Of a stretch of DNA of 64,000 bases, positions 28,413 through 37,026 are shown piece after piece. The translations under genes and the position numbers were made by a program. The DNA is from Streptomyces sp. R44 (GTDB taxonomy: Bacteria; Actinomycetota; Actinomycetes; Streptomycetales; Streptomycetaceae). Positions within the stretch are counted from its first letter, which is position 1. Each line of letters starts with the position of its first letter. The notes beneath the pieces were generated by a model. It had not been told where the DNA came from. It saw only the letters and a list, made by a program, of their open reading frames with translations, and made no database searches. The stretch is from assembly GCF_041053105.1 (NCBI RefSeq), contig NZ_CP163444.1:2666001-2730000 (forward strand), in the 5' to 3' direction.

Positions 28413-28697
28413 CTACGGGGATCCGTCAACGGCGCCGTACGTGCTCGGCTGGTTACCACTCTGTCGTTCTCTCCGGACGGTGACCCTGACGTGGACGCTG
28501 CCCACCAGGGACGATCCACTGCCGATCGCAGCGACCGCTGCAGCGGCCCCAGCAGCACCATGCCACGCGAGCAGTGCTGCGGTGATGACAGCAATCAGCC
28601 CCGTGAGCGCTGTGATCCAGCCCGTTGCGGTGGACCCGTCGATGCGCGATATGCGCCTTTCAGTCGATGGCACTGTAGAGCACCGGTCCTTCCGCAT
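28413..28697 (-). CDS. Possible small membrane protein
   Basis: 94 residues if started at 28697. A plausible two-span hydrophobic hairpin (GWITALTGLIAVITAALLAWHGA; AAVAAIGSGSSLVGSVHV) follows a polar N-terminus, with a basic C-terminal flank (TVRRERQS). The composition looks like a real membrane segment rather than an antisense shadow, but there is no ribosome site or family match. It overlaps the end of the next minus-strand gene by 38 bp, and the true start may be further in. Confidence 0.35.
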   Translation of the reverse strand: MRKDRCSTVPSTERRISRIDGSTATGWITALTGLIAVITAALLAWHGAAGAAAAVAAIGSGSSLVGSVHVRVTVRRERQSGNQPSTYGAVDGSP

Positions 28698-29310
28698 CGC
28701 ACATCCCTGCCAGGCAGCACTGGGCTACGCCCATCCGTTGTTCCACCTTGCTGACGTACTTCTCCAGCTGCGGGACGAGGCCCTCTTCGTCGAGCCGATA
28801 CGAGGCTGCCTCGATGAGAGTCCGGGAGACACGGGGGGATGCGTCGGCGCCGTTGGTGAAGACCATCAGGTCCGACAGGAGTTGCTGCGGGGAGGGGACG
28901 AAGACACGCCGAGCGAGGTCGAAACGACTGGGCAGGTGGTAATTGGGTTTTCCCTGTTCGCGCCCGGCAGGGATCAGATGCATCTCCCAGCCACTACGGT
29001 CAGACGGCGAGTAGACACGAGGACTCCAGTGCAGCTGGTGGAACACACAGCCGTGGTCGTCGCGGAAGTCCTCGTCGAACCAGATCCCGCCCCAACGGTC
29101 CACGCCCGATCCGCCGGCCCGCCAACCGATCACGGGAATGCCGGAGCCGGCCCAATGACTGGCCACGGAGCCGATGTAGGGGTGGTGGAGCGAGTCTCGC
29201 GGGCCGGTGACGAGCGAGGGTTCGCTCGTCCTGCGAGCAACGGAGTACGGCACGTTCTCGGCTGCCTGACGACGCCGCGCAGCACGCTTTCTGGTTGAAT
29301 GCTTGACCAT
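28660..29310 (-). CDS. Hypothetical accessory protein with a basic N-terminal tag
   Basis: 216 residues from an ATG at 29310. It begins with the basic KHSTRKRAARRRQAAENVPYS stretch seen at the head of many small actinomycete accessory proteins. The body has aromatic-rich segments (YIGSVASHWAGSGIPVIGW, DRWGGIWFDEDFRDDHGCVFHQLHW) and a helical C-terminal part (LVPQLEKYVSKVEQRMG). No family is recognised. It lies at the outer edge of the element array, so it is probably accessory cargo or a remnant. Confidence 0.6.
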   Translation of the reverse strand: MVKHSTRKRAARRRQAAENVPYSVARRTSEPSLVTGPRDSLHHPYIGSVASHWAGSGIPVIGWRAGGSGVDRWGGIWFDEDFRDDHGCVFHQLHWSPRVYSPSDRSGWEMHLIPAGREQGKPNYHLPSRFDLARRVFVPSPQQLLSDLMVFTNGADASPRVSRTLIEAASYRLDEEGLVPQLEKYVSKVEQRMGVAQCCLAGMCDAEGPVLYSAID

Positions 29311-29884
29311 CAGTTTCCAGACCGGCAGTTACCCACACCCTGCCTCACTGAGCGTCAACCAGTCTTGCGCGATCCACTGAGGACCTTGGCCAGGGTGTAC
29401 GAAGTGGTGTGGGCACGACGTAGTGGCTCAGGCGGCGCAGCTGCCAAGTGGGATCATACCGATGCCCAACACCCCTGGCCTGCAACTTCCGGCAATTCAC
29501 GCCCTGTTCGACACCCACTTCAGGAGGGCGGGAGGCGAAGAGTGGCACTGACCTGCGCCTTTCAGGAGAAGGTAGATCGACGCTCACCCGCGGGATCTCC
29601 CACTCCCCGTGAGCGCCCCGCCTCATCAGACATGGGTGCGACACGGCTGGTACCAGAGGCCCCTTTGCGCGCGACTCCCGGCAGCCTCGACGACCCGCCG
29701 AGCCTACGAGTGCTCCACGAAGGCCGTCGGAGGCATGTCGTCCCCCTCCCCCTCATACGCGTGCCACCGGGGGGCACGACTGGCAGGACACCGACTACAC
29801 CTCACGACGCATGCCGGCCGCACGGTCAAGCCGATGAACCAGATCCGTTCGCGTCAGCGCATCACGGAGGCGACGGGGCTCCCC
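29311..29884. other. Eroded region without a recognisable gene
   Basis: 574 bp with no supported gene. The sequence just before the integrase relic could contain further rearranged element DNA, but I find no motif that identifies it. Confidence 0.4.
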
Positions 29885-30083
29885 GAATCCGGCTGCACGA
29901 CACCGGCAAGAGTGCGCAACGCTCCTGTTCGCCGCAGGCGTGCCGGCGCGGGGCGGGAAGGAGATCTCGGGCACTCGCAGATCGCCGTCACGATGAACAT
30001 CTACACCCACGTCGTCCAGGACACGCAGCGCGAAGCCGTGAGTCACATGGACCGGCTGCTCAGGAGTCGTCCCCGGTCTTGGG
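29885..30083 (+). pseudogene. Relic of a tyrosine integrase C-terminus (third element)
   Basis: Corresponds to the last ~65 codons of the integrase at 54117-55268: the RLHD catalytic His region near 29886, then a scrambled and shortened stretch, then an intact end coding for IAVTMNIYTHVVQDTQREA and DRLLRSRPRS. The frame is broken between these parts, and the usual TAG stop has become TGG. The catalytic Tyr codon (TAC, in NIYTHV) is preserved here, unlike in the full-length integrase at 55.2 kb. It marks an older element once integrated at the same attachment site. Confidence 0.8.
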
Positions 30084-30698
30084 TCCTTCACGTGCAGATT
30101 GCCAGCTCGACTGATCGGCTGCCCAGCGGAGGACGGCATCACAGACTGCGGTCTGGGAAGCTGACCGCGTCCCCTCGCGCTCAGCGGCCGTGCCCGCTTG
30201 GTGAACCACCTCGTAGCTGTCGTCCTCGTCGAGCAGGACTTGGAGGTACCAGTCGCCCTCACCCTGGTCGGTCATCCGCTGAAGAAGCAGGTACTCCCTA
30301 TGTCGCAGCCCGGCAAGCATCGCCTCGATGATGGAGGCGTCGGGGTCGCGGACCAGCCGTCCGTCGGGAGCCAGCGCGACAAGCTTGAGCGGCCCGAGAC
30401 CCTCCTTCTGATGCCTATCCCGGACCCACTCCTTCTCCTGACCGGTCAGGAGAGACGGCGGTACGGGGGGTCCGTCAGGGTTGTAGACCGCAATGGGGTC
30501 GTCCGGATCGGACCACGACCCCACCGTCCACAGGCGGTACACGTGGACACCGTCCTCCGCCAGCGGCACTGCGAGGGTTGTCGGCGCGGGAGGGCCAGGA
30601 ATGCAGCGCCCCACGTCCTCCCCGTACGGGCCACCGTGGAAGATCGCGTGCATCCATCCCTTCGGCGGTCGCCCGGTCGTGTCGAAAACGTCCTCCAC
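30060..30698 (-). CDS. Hypothetical 212-residue protein, copy 1 of a duplicated att-proximal gene
   Basis: Starts at a GTG (30698) with a GAAGGGGGAAC ribosome site. Nearly identical in length and sequence to the gene at 55246-55884. It has no membrane span. Notable segments are GWMHAIFHGGPYGEDVGRC, VYRLWTVGSWSDPDDPIAVYNP, LLTGQEKEWVRDRHQKEGLG and DWYLQVLLDEDDSYEVVHQAG. Function unknown. As in the second copy, its 3' end runs antisense into the integrase end, and its 5' end lies about 130 bp from an att site, so it travels with the element. Confidence 0.7.
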   Translation of the reverse strand: MEDVFDTTGRPPKGWMHAIFHGGPYGEDVGRCIPGPPAPTTLAVPLAEDGVHVYRLWTVGSWSDPDDPIAVYNPDGPPVPPSLLTGQEKEWVRDRHQKEGLGPLKLVALAPDGRLVRDPDASIIEAMLAGLRHREYLLLQRMTDQGEGDWYLQVLLDEDDSYEVVHQAGTAAEREGTRSASQTAVCDAVLRWAADQSSWQSAREGPKTGDDS

Positions 30699-30778
30699 CG
30701 TTCCCCCTTCGACGGAATCGCAGCCCTGACGGTCATCATGATCGGCCGGGCGGGCCCCAGAGCCCAGTGACCATGGAC

Positions 30779-30788
30779 GTTGATGTCA
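30779..30788 (+). repeat. GTTGATGTCA repeat beside an att site
   Basis: Perfect 10-mer 41 bp from the att copy at 30829. The same 10-mer recurs beside the other att copies, so it is a candidate arm-type site for Int or Xis. Confidence 0.5.
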
Positions 30789-30828
30789 AAAGTGGACGCC
30801 AAAGGCCCCCAGCAATGATCGGCTGGGG

Positions 30829-30882
30829 CCCTTTCCCTGGTGGGCGCGGACGGTTTCGAACCGCCGACGTCTCCTTTGCAAG
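30829..30882. other. Diverged attachment site, tRNA-Val 3' end copy (left)
   Basis: About 40 bp (CCCTGGTGGGCGCGGACGGT and on through TCGAACCGCCGAC) match the 3' half of the tRNA-Val gene, including encoded CCA, T arm and variable region. Changes follow in the anticodon stem and loop. A matching terminator hairpin precedes it at 30803-30830. It marks the boundary between a third relic element and the degenerate element to its right. Confidence 0.8.
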
Positions 30883-31000
30883 CCTGGCACCCGTAGCTGA
30901 TCCGCCCTGGCAGCTCAGCCTCTCTGTGCGCCACGACGGCTGAAACAGGCCGCAGTGCCCGCGGTTGACCGCTCGATCTGGCACACATCCGCCAGCTCCC

Positions 31001-31420
31001 TCATCGACCGTGAGCAGCCGCGCCTTCCGGCAGGTCGGCGACACACCGGGCGGTCACCAAGTAGCCCGCGAACCTGACGTCCGGCCTGGCCTTCGCCCAC
31101 CCGTCCGCCCTCTCAACCGGTACCAGCACGGTCGTGCCCGGAACGGGGTAGTTCACCTTGTCCGTGGCGCCCGGGGGTACCCCGTAACGGCAGTGCACCT
31201 CGACGATCGACACCACCTCCACCGAGGCGGGCGCATGTCCCTCGTCCTGGCCGTGATGCTCCTCGCGGAAGTCGATCTCATCAGCACGTTCGACACCGAC
31301 GACGTCGACGTAGTCCTCCGGATCGACCTCCAGCAGCGTCCAGGAGACAACGTCCCCTGGCGCGAAGCTCTCTCCGCAGCACTGGATCTGCCAGTCATCG
31401 ACCCAAATCGTCAACGTCAT
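31001..31420 (-). CDS. DUF6578-domain protein
   Basis: 139 residues using the ATG at 31420. The start TLTIWVDDWQIQCCGESFAPGDVVSWTL is the hallmark of this small actinomycete family. The middle carries DEIDFREEHHGQDEGH, and the end has a beta-strand pair (GTTVLVPVERADGW; VRFAGYLVTARCVADLP). The paired cysteines and His-rich segment could bind metal, but function is unknown. It sits alone near the left att site and is divergent from the SUKH-like gene. Confidence 0.75.
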   Translation of the reverse strand: MTLTIWVDDWQIQCCGESFAPGDVVSWTLLEVDPEDYVDVVGVERADEIDFREEHHGQDEGHAPASVEVVSIVEVHCRYGVPPGATDKVNYPVPGTTVLVPVERADGWAKARPDVRFAGYLVTARCVADLPEGAAAHGR

Positions 31421-31546
31421 GACGCCATTGTCCGCTGCGGGCGGCTCCTCACAGCTGCTCTTACAGGCCTCCCACGAACGCCCACGTGCACAGCCGGTGA
31501 GGCCAGCGGCCTCGTGGGCCTCCCGAGCGGTCACTAATCTGTTCGC

Positions 31547-32080
31547 ATGACCCCGAACGAAGACCGCCAGTTTCCCGCTGCGCTCGCCGCTGCCATGGCG
31601 GTCCGGCTCGACTGCATAGGCGAGGACGGCGTCGACTTCGAACCCTACGAGTCCTTCCTGACTGCCGACGAGACAACGGACTGGCTCCGTGCGTGGACGG
31701 GCAACAGCGACCTGACCGGCGATGACTTCCGCGTCTTCGGCCAGGACGGCACCGGCGGGAACGTAGCCTTCTGGCTCACCCGTCCCGGCCGGGACCTGAC
31801 AGAGCAGCCCGTCGTCTTCATGGGCTCCGAAGGAGAGACCGGAGTCGTCGCCCGCGACCTGGGCACCTTCCTGTGGCTGCTGGCCGACGGCTTCGGCCCG
31901 TGGGAAGCGGCCGCCTTCTACGAACCCGAGCCCGACTGGGCTCCCAGGGTCAACGAGGACCTGGCGGCCATCGCGGAGCAGCACGCTCCGTCCTGCCGTG
32001 CGTCGGCGGCGACGATCGTCGCGCAGGCCACACAGGAGTTCCCCGACTTCGACGACACCATCATGGGGTTGTGCCGCTGA
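31547..32080 (+). CDS. SMI1/KNR4 (SUKH)-like protein
   Basis: 177 residues. The pattern FRVFGQDGTGGNVAFWL, PVVFMGSEGETGVVARDLGTFLWLLADGFGPWE fits the SUKH/SMI1-KNR4 fold, in which a conserved G..W core and a bound-ligand groove recognise toxins. SUKH proteins usually serve as immunity proteins to polymorphic toxins, or as general sensors. No toxin gene is next to it, so it may be an orphan immunity gene kept in accessory DNA. Confidence 0.65.
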   Translation: MTPNEDRQFPAALAAAMAVRLDCIGEDGVDFEPYESFLTADETTDWLRAWTGNSDLTGDDFRVFGQDGTGGNVAFWLTRPGRDLTEQPVVFMGSEGETGVVARDLGTFLWLLADGFGPWEAAAFYEPEPDWAPRVNEDLAAIAEQHAPSCRASAATIVAQATQEFPDFDDTIMGLCR

Positions 32081-32168
32081 ACATTTCCAGGTGAGCTGGA
32101 TTGGGCCACTACGCCTGCGGGGTCGGGCCGCAGCTCGCGACGGTCGTAAGGGGCCGTGAGGACTGCTG

Positions 32169-32402
32169 TCATCCACCGTCCGGTTCGTCTGGGCGGTCGG
32201 CCCAGTGCCACCAAAGGACCCGGTCCTGCTGACAGCGCCACAGGGAGCGGCAGACCCTCTTGCCGTCCTCCTCGCGCGTGAAGGGAGCGAATCCCTTCCA
32301 CTGCATGGGTCGGGCGCAGTCGGGGCAGGGGAGCGGCCAGCAGCCATGGTGCGGAACGTGCTCTCGGGCGTTGTCAGTGGTCGGCTGTAGCGTCCTGGCC
32401 AA
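32169..32402 (-). CDS. Small Cys-rich (zinc-ribbon-like) protein
   Basis: Up to 77 residues. CPDCARPMQWKGF and a later CRSLWRCQQD form two Cys pairs spaced like a zinc ribbon, followed by a Trp-rich VLWWHWADRPDEP end. The start is uncertain: an internal GTG before PHHGCWPLPCPDC is equally likely. No family is recognised. The Cys spacing supports it being a real gene. Confidence 0.45.
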   Translation of the reverse strand: MARTLQPTTDNAREHVPHHGCWPLPCPDCARPMQWKGFAPFTREEDGKRVCRSLWRCQQDRVLWWHWADRPDEPDGG

Positions 32403-32516
32403 GGTTGAGCCGGTTCGATGTTCCTCCCCGGAACACGGCGGCCAGGGGGGGTGGCACGGTAGGGGTCCCCTGAGCTTTCACGCTTCGGGATCCTCAGCTC
32501 GGACCCCACCCCCCTC

Positions 32517-32776
32517 TCACCTTCCCCGGTTGATGGGGATCTCGTAGACGATCTCGCAGAGGGCGGCGGGCACGACGATGTCGGCGGTCTCGACGGGCCG
32601 CCCCTGGTCGCTGCAGTAGATCCGCCGGATGTGCGTGACGAGCGCGGCCTTCTGGATCCCGAGGAGCGACACTTCCTCGGCGGTGGCCTGCCGCGGCTCC
32701 GGCTGCTCGACGGCGTGGCTGACGGTGACGCCGATCTGGGCCATCCGATCCACGACGCCGGCCCCGGCGCGCACCT
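32517..32776 (-). pseudogene. Truncated GntR regulator, C-terminal UTRA part only
   Basis: Encodes RAGAGVVDRMAQIGVTVSHA through HIRRIYCSDQGRPVETADIVVPAALCEIVYE, nearly identical to the C-terminal third of the regulator at 40515-41280. The winged-helix DNA-binding half is gone; sequence beyond ~32780 belongs to the TPR gene. It is therefore the left-end GntR gene of element B, cut by an insertion or deletion. Confidence 0.8.
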
Positions 32777-32794
32777 TCCCGTCACGCCCGGGGC

Positions 32795-33661
32795 TCAACC
32801 AAACAGCTCCAGTCCGTTCCAGCTGCGTTCGCCGCCGATCGCCCACGCATCCAGTAGCTGCCGGGCCTCGGTCTCAGGGGCGGCCAGCCAGACGGTCTGT
32901 GAGCCACCATGTGTCGGCACGCCGGCCTCATCCCAGTCGACCCGCCCCTCGCTGCAGCATGCGCACAGCATGTGGAAGCTGCTCGCCGGCTCGGCACCGA
33001 AGTCCTGCGCGAAGAATGAAGCCACCAAGGCGTCGACGTCGGATGCATCCGCTGCGTTTACGGTCGCATGCAGCGTCGGCAGTGGAGAGGTCTCGAAGAG
33101 CAGCAATTCGTCGAAGACAGCGACTCTCTGGCCGTTGTACGTCCGCTCGCCGGTCGGCTCCCCATCGTGGACGACGATCTCCCCGAAGCGCCGGCCTTTC
33201 GTGGCAGGGACGTTCATCACGCGTCCTCGCGTTGGGCAGAGCCGCTGGATCCAGACCACCTCGCGCTCGCCGCCCGTGTCCAGCCGCACGCACGCCGGGC
33301 CGAAGGCGCCGTTGATCTCCCCCTCCCCCTCTGGCATCGGGATTCCGAAGCCCTCCCAAGCGTCACGGGCGGTCGACCAGTCACGCTGGATCGTGGCAGC
33401 GACCCCCAGGTTCCAAAACGCCGGGTCCTGCTCGCCGCGCAGCGAGCGGGCAGCAGCCTCACGGCCGAGTTCGTAGGCCTTTGCCCAGTTACGCAGAAAC
33501 TTGTACGCCAGTGCCGCGTCGTACCACCACTCCGCGCTGGGGCCCTCGTCCGGATAGTGAGCAAGGACCTGCTCGTACAGCTCGGCGGAACGCAGCCACT
33601 CCTCCGCATCCCACATCTCCCGAGCTCGTTCCAGCAACCGCTTCGCCTCGGACTTCTCCAC
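32795..33661 (-). CDS. Tetratricopeptide-repeat protein
   Basis: 288 residues from a GTG at 33661 with GAGAGGGACAGG upstream. The N-terminal half has TPR-like helices (AKRLLERAREMWDAEEWLRSAELYEQVLAHYPDEG, WWYDAALAYKFLRNWAKAYELGREAA, FWNLGVAATIQRDWSTARDAWEGFG). The second half is beta-rich (VWIQRLCPTRGRVMNVPATKGRRFGE, ERTYNGQRVAVFDELLLFE) and ends with a small Cys/Trp region. Similar proteins act as immunity or adaptor proteins in accessory regions. It interrupts the GntR remnant to its right-hand coordinate side, so it arrived later. Confidence 0.7.
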   Translation of the reverse strand: MEKSEAKRLLERAREMWDAEEWLRSAELYEQVLAHYPDEGPSAEWWYDAALAYKFLRNWAKAYELGREAAARSLRGEQDPAFWNLGVAATIQRDWSTARDAWEGFGIPMPEGEGEINGAFGPACVRLDTGGEREVVWIQRLCPTRGRVMNVPATKGRRFGEIVVHDGEPTGERTYNGQRVAVFDELLLFETSPLPTLHATVNAADASDVDALVASFFAQDFGAEPASSFHMLCACCSEGRVDWDEAGVPTHGGSQTVWLAAPETEARQLLDAWAIGGERSWNGLELFG

Positions 33662-33719
33662 GCCCCTGTCCCTCTCTCCGACCAGGGAGGGAGTTTCGCA
33701 CGACGACTGAAGGGTGCTG

Positions 33720-34025
33720 GAAGGGGGGAACATCAACACTTGTGACAACCGCCAACGATGTGTGGCCGGCCTCTCGAAGGCGCGCCCGCTCATCGGCGCT
33801 TGGGAGTGCCGCGCAGGCACTCCAGAGGGTCCGCTGTGTCTCCATCACCTTGTAGAGGAGGTCCTTGGACGTGCGAAAGCGGCCTGCATGCCATCTACGG
33901 GCGTCGTCAGCTTCTCTCCGCTCCCGCTCAGCCCCGCGCTGTAGTAGCTGAGTCGTGATGGCAGCGGCCAGGGTGCCGATGACGCCGAGGAGAGCGAGGA
34001 GGAACTGAATGGTTGATTGGCTCAC
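33720..34025 (-). pseudogene. Truncated small membrane protein gene
   Basis: Starts at 34025 with a hydrophobic N-terminus (TIQFLLALLGVIGTLAAAITTQLLQRG) and a basic stretch RERREADDARRWHAGRFRTSKDLLYKV, as in intact ~150-180 residue actinomycete proteins. Beyond about residue 95 the sequence changes to a composition that mirrors the opposite-strand TPR region, so the C-terminal part has been lost. Confidence 0.6.
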
Positions 34026-34230
34026 GGCCGGAGACCATCGATCTTCCGGGTGGTGCCGTCCACTCTTAGCTGTTCACTCAGATCTTCTGGAGAAAGCCCC
34101 TTGCTAAGGGCATCATGATCTGTCGTGGATCCAACCATCGTTGCCGCCCTCGTAGCCGTGCCGTCCGCTCTTCCGCGACCTCGCACCGGCGGCACACCGC
34201 GACCTATCCTCCTGGCCCGGCGGTCGAAAC

Positions 34231-34458
34231 TCAGACTGGGCGGAATCCCACGAGACAGTCACCGCCCGCCTCCCCACCGCAGAGGAAGCAACGGCTCTTC
34301 GCATCAGCTCCACGCGGACGGTCCTGACCATCACAAGCATCGCCATCAACACCACGGGCCGCGTGATCGAGGCCGTACTCATGACGCTGCCCAGCGACAC
34401 CGCCGACGCGGCCTTCACCACCCACCCGACACCCAAGGAAGAGGAGGCGGGTAAGTGA
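34231..34458 (+). pseudogene. Truncated GntR regulator, C-terminal part only
   Basis: Encodes ESHETVTARLPTAEEATALRISSTRTVLTITSIAINTTGRVIEAVLMTLPSD, matching the last ~75 residues of the GntR regulator at 42375-43070. No DNA-binding part remains. Just upstream, 34125-34170 looks like the first codons of an unrelated membrane gene (DPTIVAALVAVPSAL), so two gene fragments were joined. Its stop overlaps the GTG of the next gene, the same coupling as in element A. Confidence 0.75.
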
Positions 34459-34736
34459 CCTCCCGCAACGAACTGCGGCTTCTCCCCTGGTCCGGCCCCG
34501 ACGGCAAGCCGTGCTTCCTGAGCACTGACGACAGCAACAGGCGCTTGTCCCGCCTGGCCGACAGGCTCGAAGCGACCTACCTCGACCATGCGGCCGGGGC
34601 ACTCACCGACGCGATCGAAATACTGAACCTGCCGGAGCTCGACCCGGCGGACCTGCGAGCCACGTCGACAGACCTCGCGGAAGCCTTGGAACAGGCGCTA
34701 CGCGTTGCCGAGAGCCGCGGCCGTCGCCTCCCATAG
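34455..34736 (+). CDS. Small AICE protein, paralogue of the 115-residue gene in element A
   Basis: 93 residues from a GTG overlapping the regulator stop (GTGA). RNELRLLPWSGPDGKPCFLSTDD and LSRLADRLEA are almost identical to the start of the 43067-43414 product. The C-terminal half is helical (ALEQALRVAESRGRRLP). The family always sits directly behind this GntR type in the two elements here, so it is probably co-regulated. Function unknown. Confidence 0.8.
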   Translation: MTSRNELRLLPWSGPDGKPCFLSTDDSNRRLSRLADRLEATYLDHAAGALTDAIEILNLPELDPADLRATSTDLAEALEQALRVAESRGRRLP

Positions 34737-34815
34737 GTGGGTCCCCCGCCCACATCAACAAGGCCATCGCCTCCTCGAACCACCTCAGGATGCAGGACTC
34801 TCGCGTGCACGATCA

Positions 34816-34847
34816 AGAAGCCCCCAGCATCTCCGCTGGGGGCTTCT
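34816..34847 (+). terminator. Terminator hairpin after the 93-residue gene
   Basis: AGAAGCCCCCAGC (34816-34828) pairs perfectly with GCTGGGGGCTTCT (34835-34847). The same position in element A has a comparable hairpin, and both are followed by a conserved GGAGGCC...CGCAGGTCA stretch. Confidence 0.85.
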
Positions 34848-35186
34848 CTGGCACAAGTTCGGAGGCCGTGCATTCCCTCGCCCCCGCAGGTCAACGTCCT
34901 ACAAGTGGCATGGCGGGCGCTCTCGGCTCACGAACAGGCCGCACCTCGTGGACACAAAGGCTTCTCAGTTGGCACCCGCTGGGCGCTGTGGGACCTCGCG
35001 GACCCTCTGCGAGACCTACCGCCTTTGCAGGGAGCCACAGTTACGGCTGTCAGCTCCCTCCACTCGACGGAAGCTCAGAAAGCCGCGCAGCACTCACACA
35101 TCTGGCATCCTGCTCACAGGGCTGGCCATCGTTACCTGAGCCAGCTGCACACTCCCGTTCAGTGGTACGCCGATTCGAGGACTACA
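34848..35186 (+). other. Left border of the cargo slot, element B
   Basis: 339 bp without a supported gene. The first ~50 bp (TTCGGAGGCCGTGCATTCCC and the following CCGCAGGTCA) resemble the sequence behind the equivalent terminator in element A. Base composition then shifts towards lower GC before the ATPase gene. Confidence 0.55.
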
Positions 35187-36677
35187 GTGACTCAGTCGCC
35201 CAAATTCACCGAACTCTACTTCGGCATGGCCGATAGCAAGAACGAAGCGCGAGACAGCCCTGACGCCTTCATTAAGAGTTTCATCGATCCTCAAGGAATC
35301 GTCCCAGACCTGCAAAGCCGAAAGAAGTTCCTGGTACTAGGACCCAAAGGCGCGGGAAAGTCGGCAGTTGCTTGGTATATGGATCTTACTGCGTCCTCGA
35401 CGGAACTGGTCAGCACTCGCGACATTAGCGAGCTCCCGATTGCCGACGTAGAAAAGATGAAGACTGGCGACAATGCAGGAATCGGGAGAACGGTAACCGC
35501 ATGGAAGCTGATCATTCTTTGCGCCCTCCTCGATCTCATCTTGACCGATCAATCCAGCCCTCTCCACTCAAATGCAGAGGTCCAGCGAGTCGAAAAGGAG
35601 CTGAGACGTCAGGGTTTCATGGACCCGACGCCAGTAAAGGCGGTACTGGCAACCACTAAGAATACGTTTAAGGTGCCAGTCCCAACGATTGGAGAGATCT
35701 TCTCAAGAGAAAAGAGCAGCTCTGTCCATCTGGCCAATATTGTTCCCTTTGTTGAGAAATGGGTATCCGCAAACCAGAAAAACAAACACACGTTGATCCT
35801 GGACGGAATCGACTCGATCTATCTGAACGACCCGAAGTATTTCACGTCGATTTCCGCAATGGTGCAAGCAGTGTACTCAATCAATCAAGCATTGCGTGCC
35901 TCACGATCCAGCGCTCACGTAGTCCTGCTTGTCAGGAATGACCTCTTCTCTAGGTTGACATTGGCCGACGCCGGAAAGATGCGCGAGGATTTCGGAGCCG
36001 ACCTAGATTGGCGAATCCTCTCTGGCCAACCACGCCAGGCCCCCCTATTCAAGCTCGTTAACAGGAAAGCTGGATCGCTCCTCACGAACCCTCCTGCAGA
36101 CATTATCGACACCTACTTCCCCATCGACGTGCAGATTGGAGGGAGGGGTGGCGGGGCACCCCAGTGGGTGGCTATCCATCAATACTTGCTCAACCTAACG
36201 CGCCATACACCAAGGGACATGCTGCGCCTGTTCGAACACATTCGAAGGGTTACAGAATCGGGAAATCTCCCGACGACCAGAGACGGGAAAGTAACACAAG
36301 AAATCATCAGAGAGGGCGTCCTGCAATACTCGTCAAAGTATTTCGTAGACGCTATCAATAACGAACTCGTTGGCCGCGAAGGTGACGAAGATAGCCTCGT
36401 CCGCGAAGCTATGGTCACACTTAGGCACCTGCCTAAGAGTTCGTTTACTCTCGACGAGTTCGTACAGGAATGCTTCGGAGACGCTTCCGTTGAGAGCCGC
36501 AAGAGATCCGAGAAGGTCCTAACGTGGCTATTCTTTGCCGGGGCTCTTGGGAACTTGCGAGGAGGCTCCGAGACCTACATGCAGTTCTATCACCGACGTG
36601 AAGATACAGACGTTTACCTCAAGGGGAAACTCGTGCTACACAACGCTCTTGTGCACGCTTGGAATGTCCCCCGCTAA
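35187..36677 (+). CDS. P-loop ATPase of the Sll1717 type, probable defence cargo
   Basis: 496 residues from a GTG at 35187 with GAGG upstream. The N-terminus PKFTELYFGMADSKNEARD leads to a Walker A GPKGAGKSA at about 52-60 and a Walker B TLILDGIDS at about 202-210. A putative sensor arginine lies in VLLVRNDLFSRL. The C-terminal ~120 residues look like a winged-helix or helical effector-docking region (LPKSSFTLDEFVQECFG). GC content is clearly below the chromosomal average. Sll1717-type ATPases are STAND-like switches that appear in mobile DNA, often with defence genes. Partnership with the TIR gene 1.2 kb downstream is inference. Confidence 0.8.
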   Translation: MTQSPKFTELYFGMADSKNEARDSPDAFIKSFIDPQGIVPDLQSRKKFLVLGPKGAGKSAVAWYMDLTASSTELVSTRDISELPIADVEKMKTGDNAGIGRTVTAWKLIILCALLDLILTDQSSPLHSNAEVQRVEKELRRQGFMDPTPVKAVLATTKNTFKVPVPTIGEIFSREKSSSVHLANIVPFVEKWVSANQKNKHTLILDGIDSIYLNDPKYFTSISAMVQAVYSINQALRASRSSAHVVLLVRNDLFSRLTLADAGKMREDFGADLDWRILSGQPRQAPLFKLVNRKAGSLLTNPPADIIDTYFPIDVQIGGRGGGAPQWVAIHQYLLNLTRHTPRDMLRLFEHIRRVTESGNLPTTRDGKVTQEIIREGVLQYSSKYFVDAINNELVGREGDEDSLVREAMVTLRHLPKSSFTLDEFVQECFGDASVESRKRSEKVLTWLFFAGALGNLRGGSETYMQFYHRREDTDVYLKGKLVLHNALVHAWNVPR

Positions 36678-37026
36678 CACCTCTACCTAGGGTCAGCGAC
36701 CTTCCCCCAGAGGCCATTCAAGACTACAGGTAGCCGTGCAACCCGTAACGGCCCGAATCGCCACGGGTTGAAATCCTCCCTCCGGCAATGAAACGGCCCC
36801 TGCCCAGGAAAGGGTAGGGGCCGTTACCAAAGCAGTACATGGGAAGCCCTGGGCACTTTCCGGTGTCTCCGATAAATCAGGTCATCCAACCAGAACGCCA
36901 AATGCACTACTCTTGGACTAAAGATAAAATAAGAGAGGAGCTGGCGACAGCAGACGGAGATCTGGATGGATGCCAATCAGACGCCATCACAAGTCTCAAG
37001 GGAGGCCGAATCATTAATATATCCCG
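36678..37026. other. Intergenic region between the ATPase and membrane protein genes
   Basis: 349 bp. It holds two hairpins (CAACCCGT/ACGGGTTG at 36738-36771, and the terminator at 36792) and then AT-rich sequence up to the convergent gene. No gene is supported. Confidence 0.5.
36792..36825 (+). terminator. Terminator hairpin after the ATPase gene
   Basis: AACGGCCCCT (36792-36801) pairs with AGGGGCCGTT (36816-36825); additional internal CC/GG pairs extend it. It has no long T run, as usual in this genus. Confidence 0.75.

Noticed and set aside
30841..30910. A second tRNA gene, tRNA-Ala(UGC)-like because of a TGC-like loop.
   Set aside because: Only the 3' half aligns to a tRNA; the acceptor 5' strand and D arm are missing. 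It is a diverged att copy.
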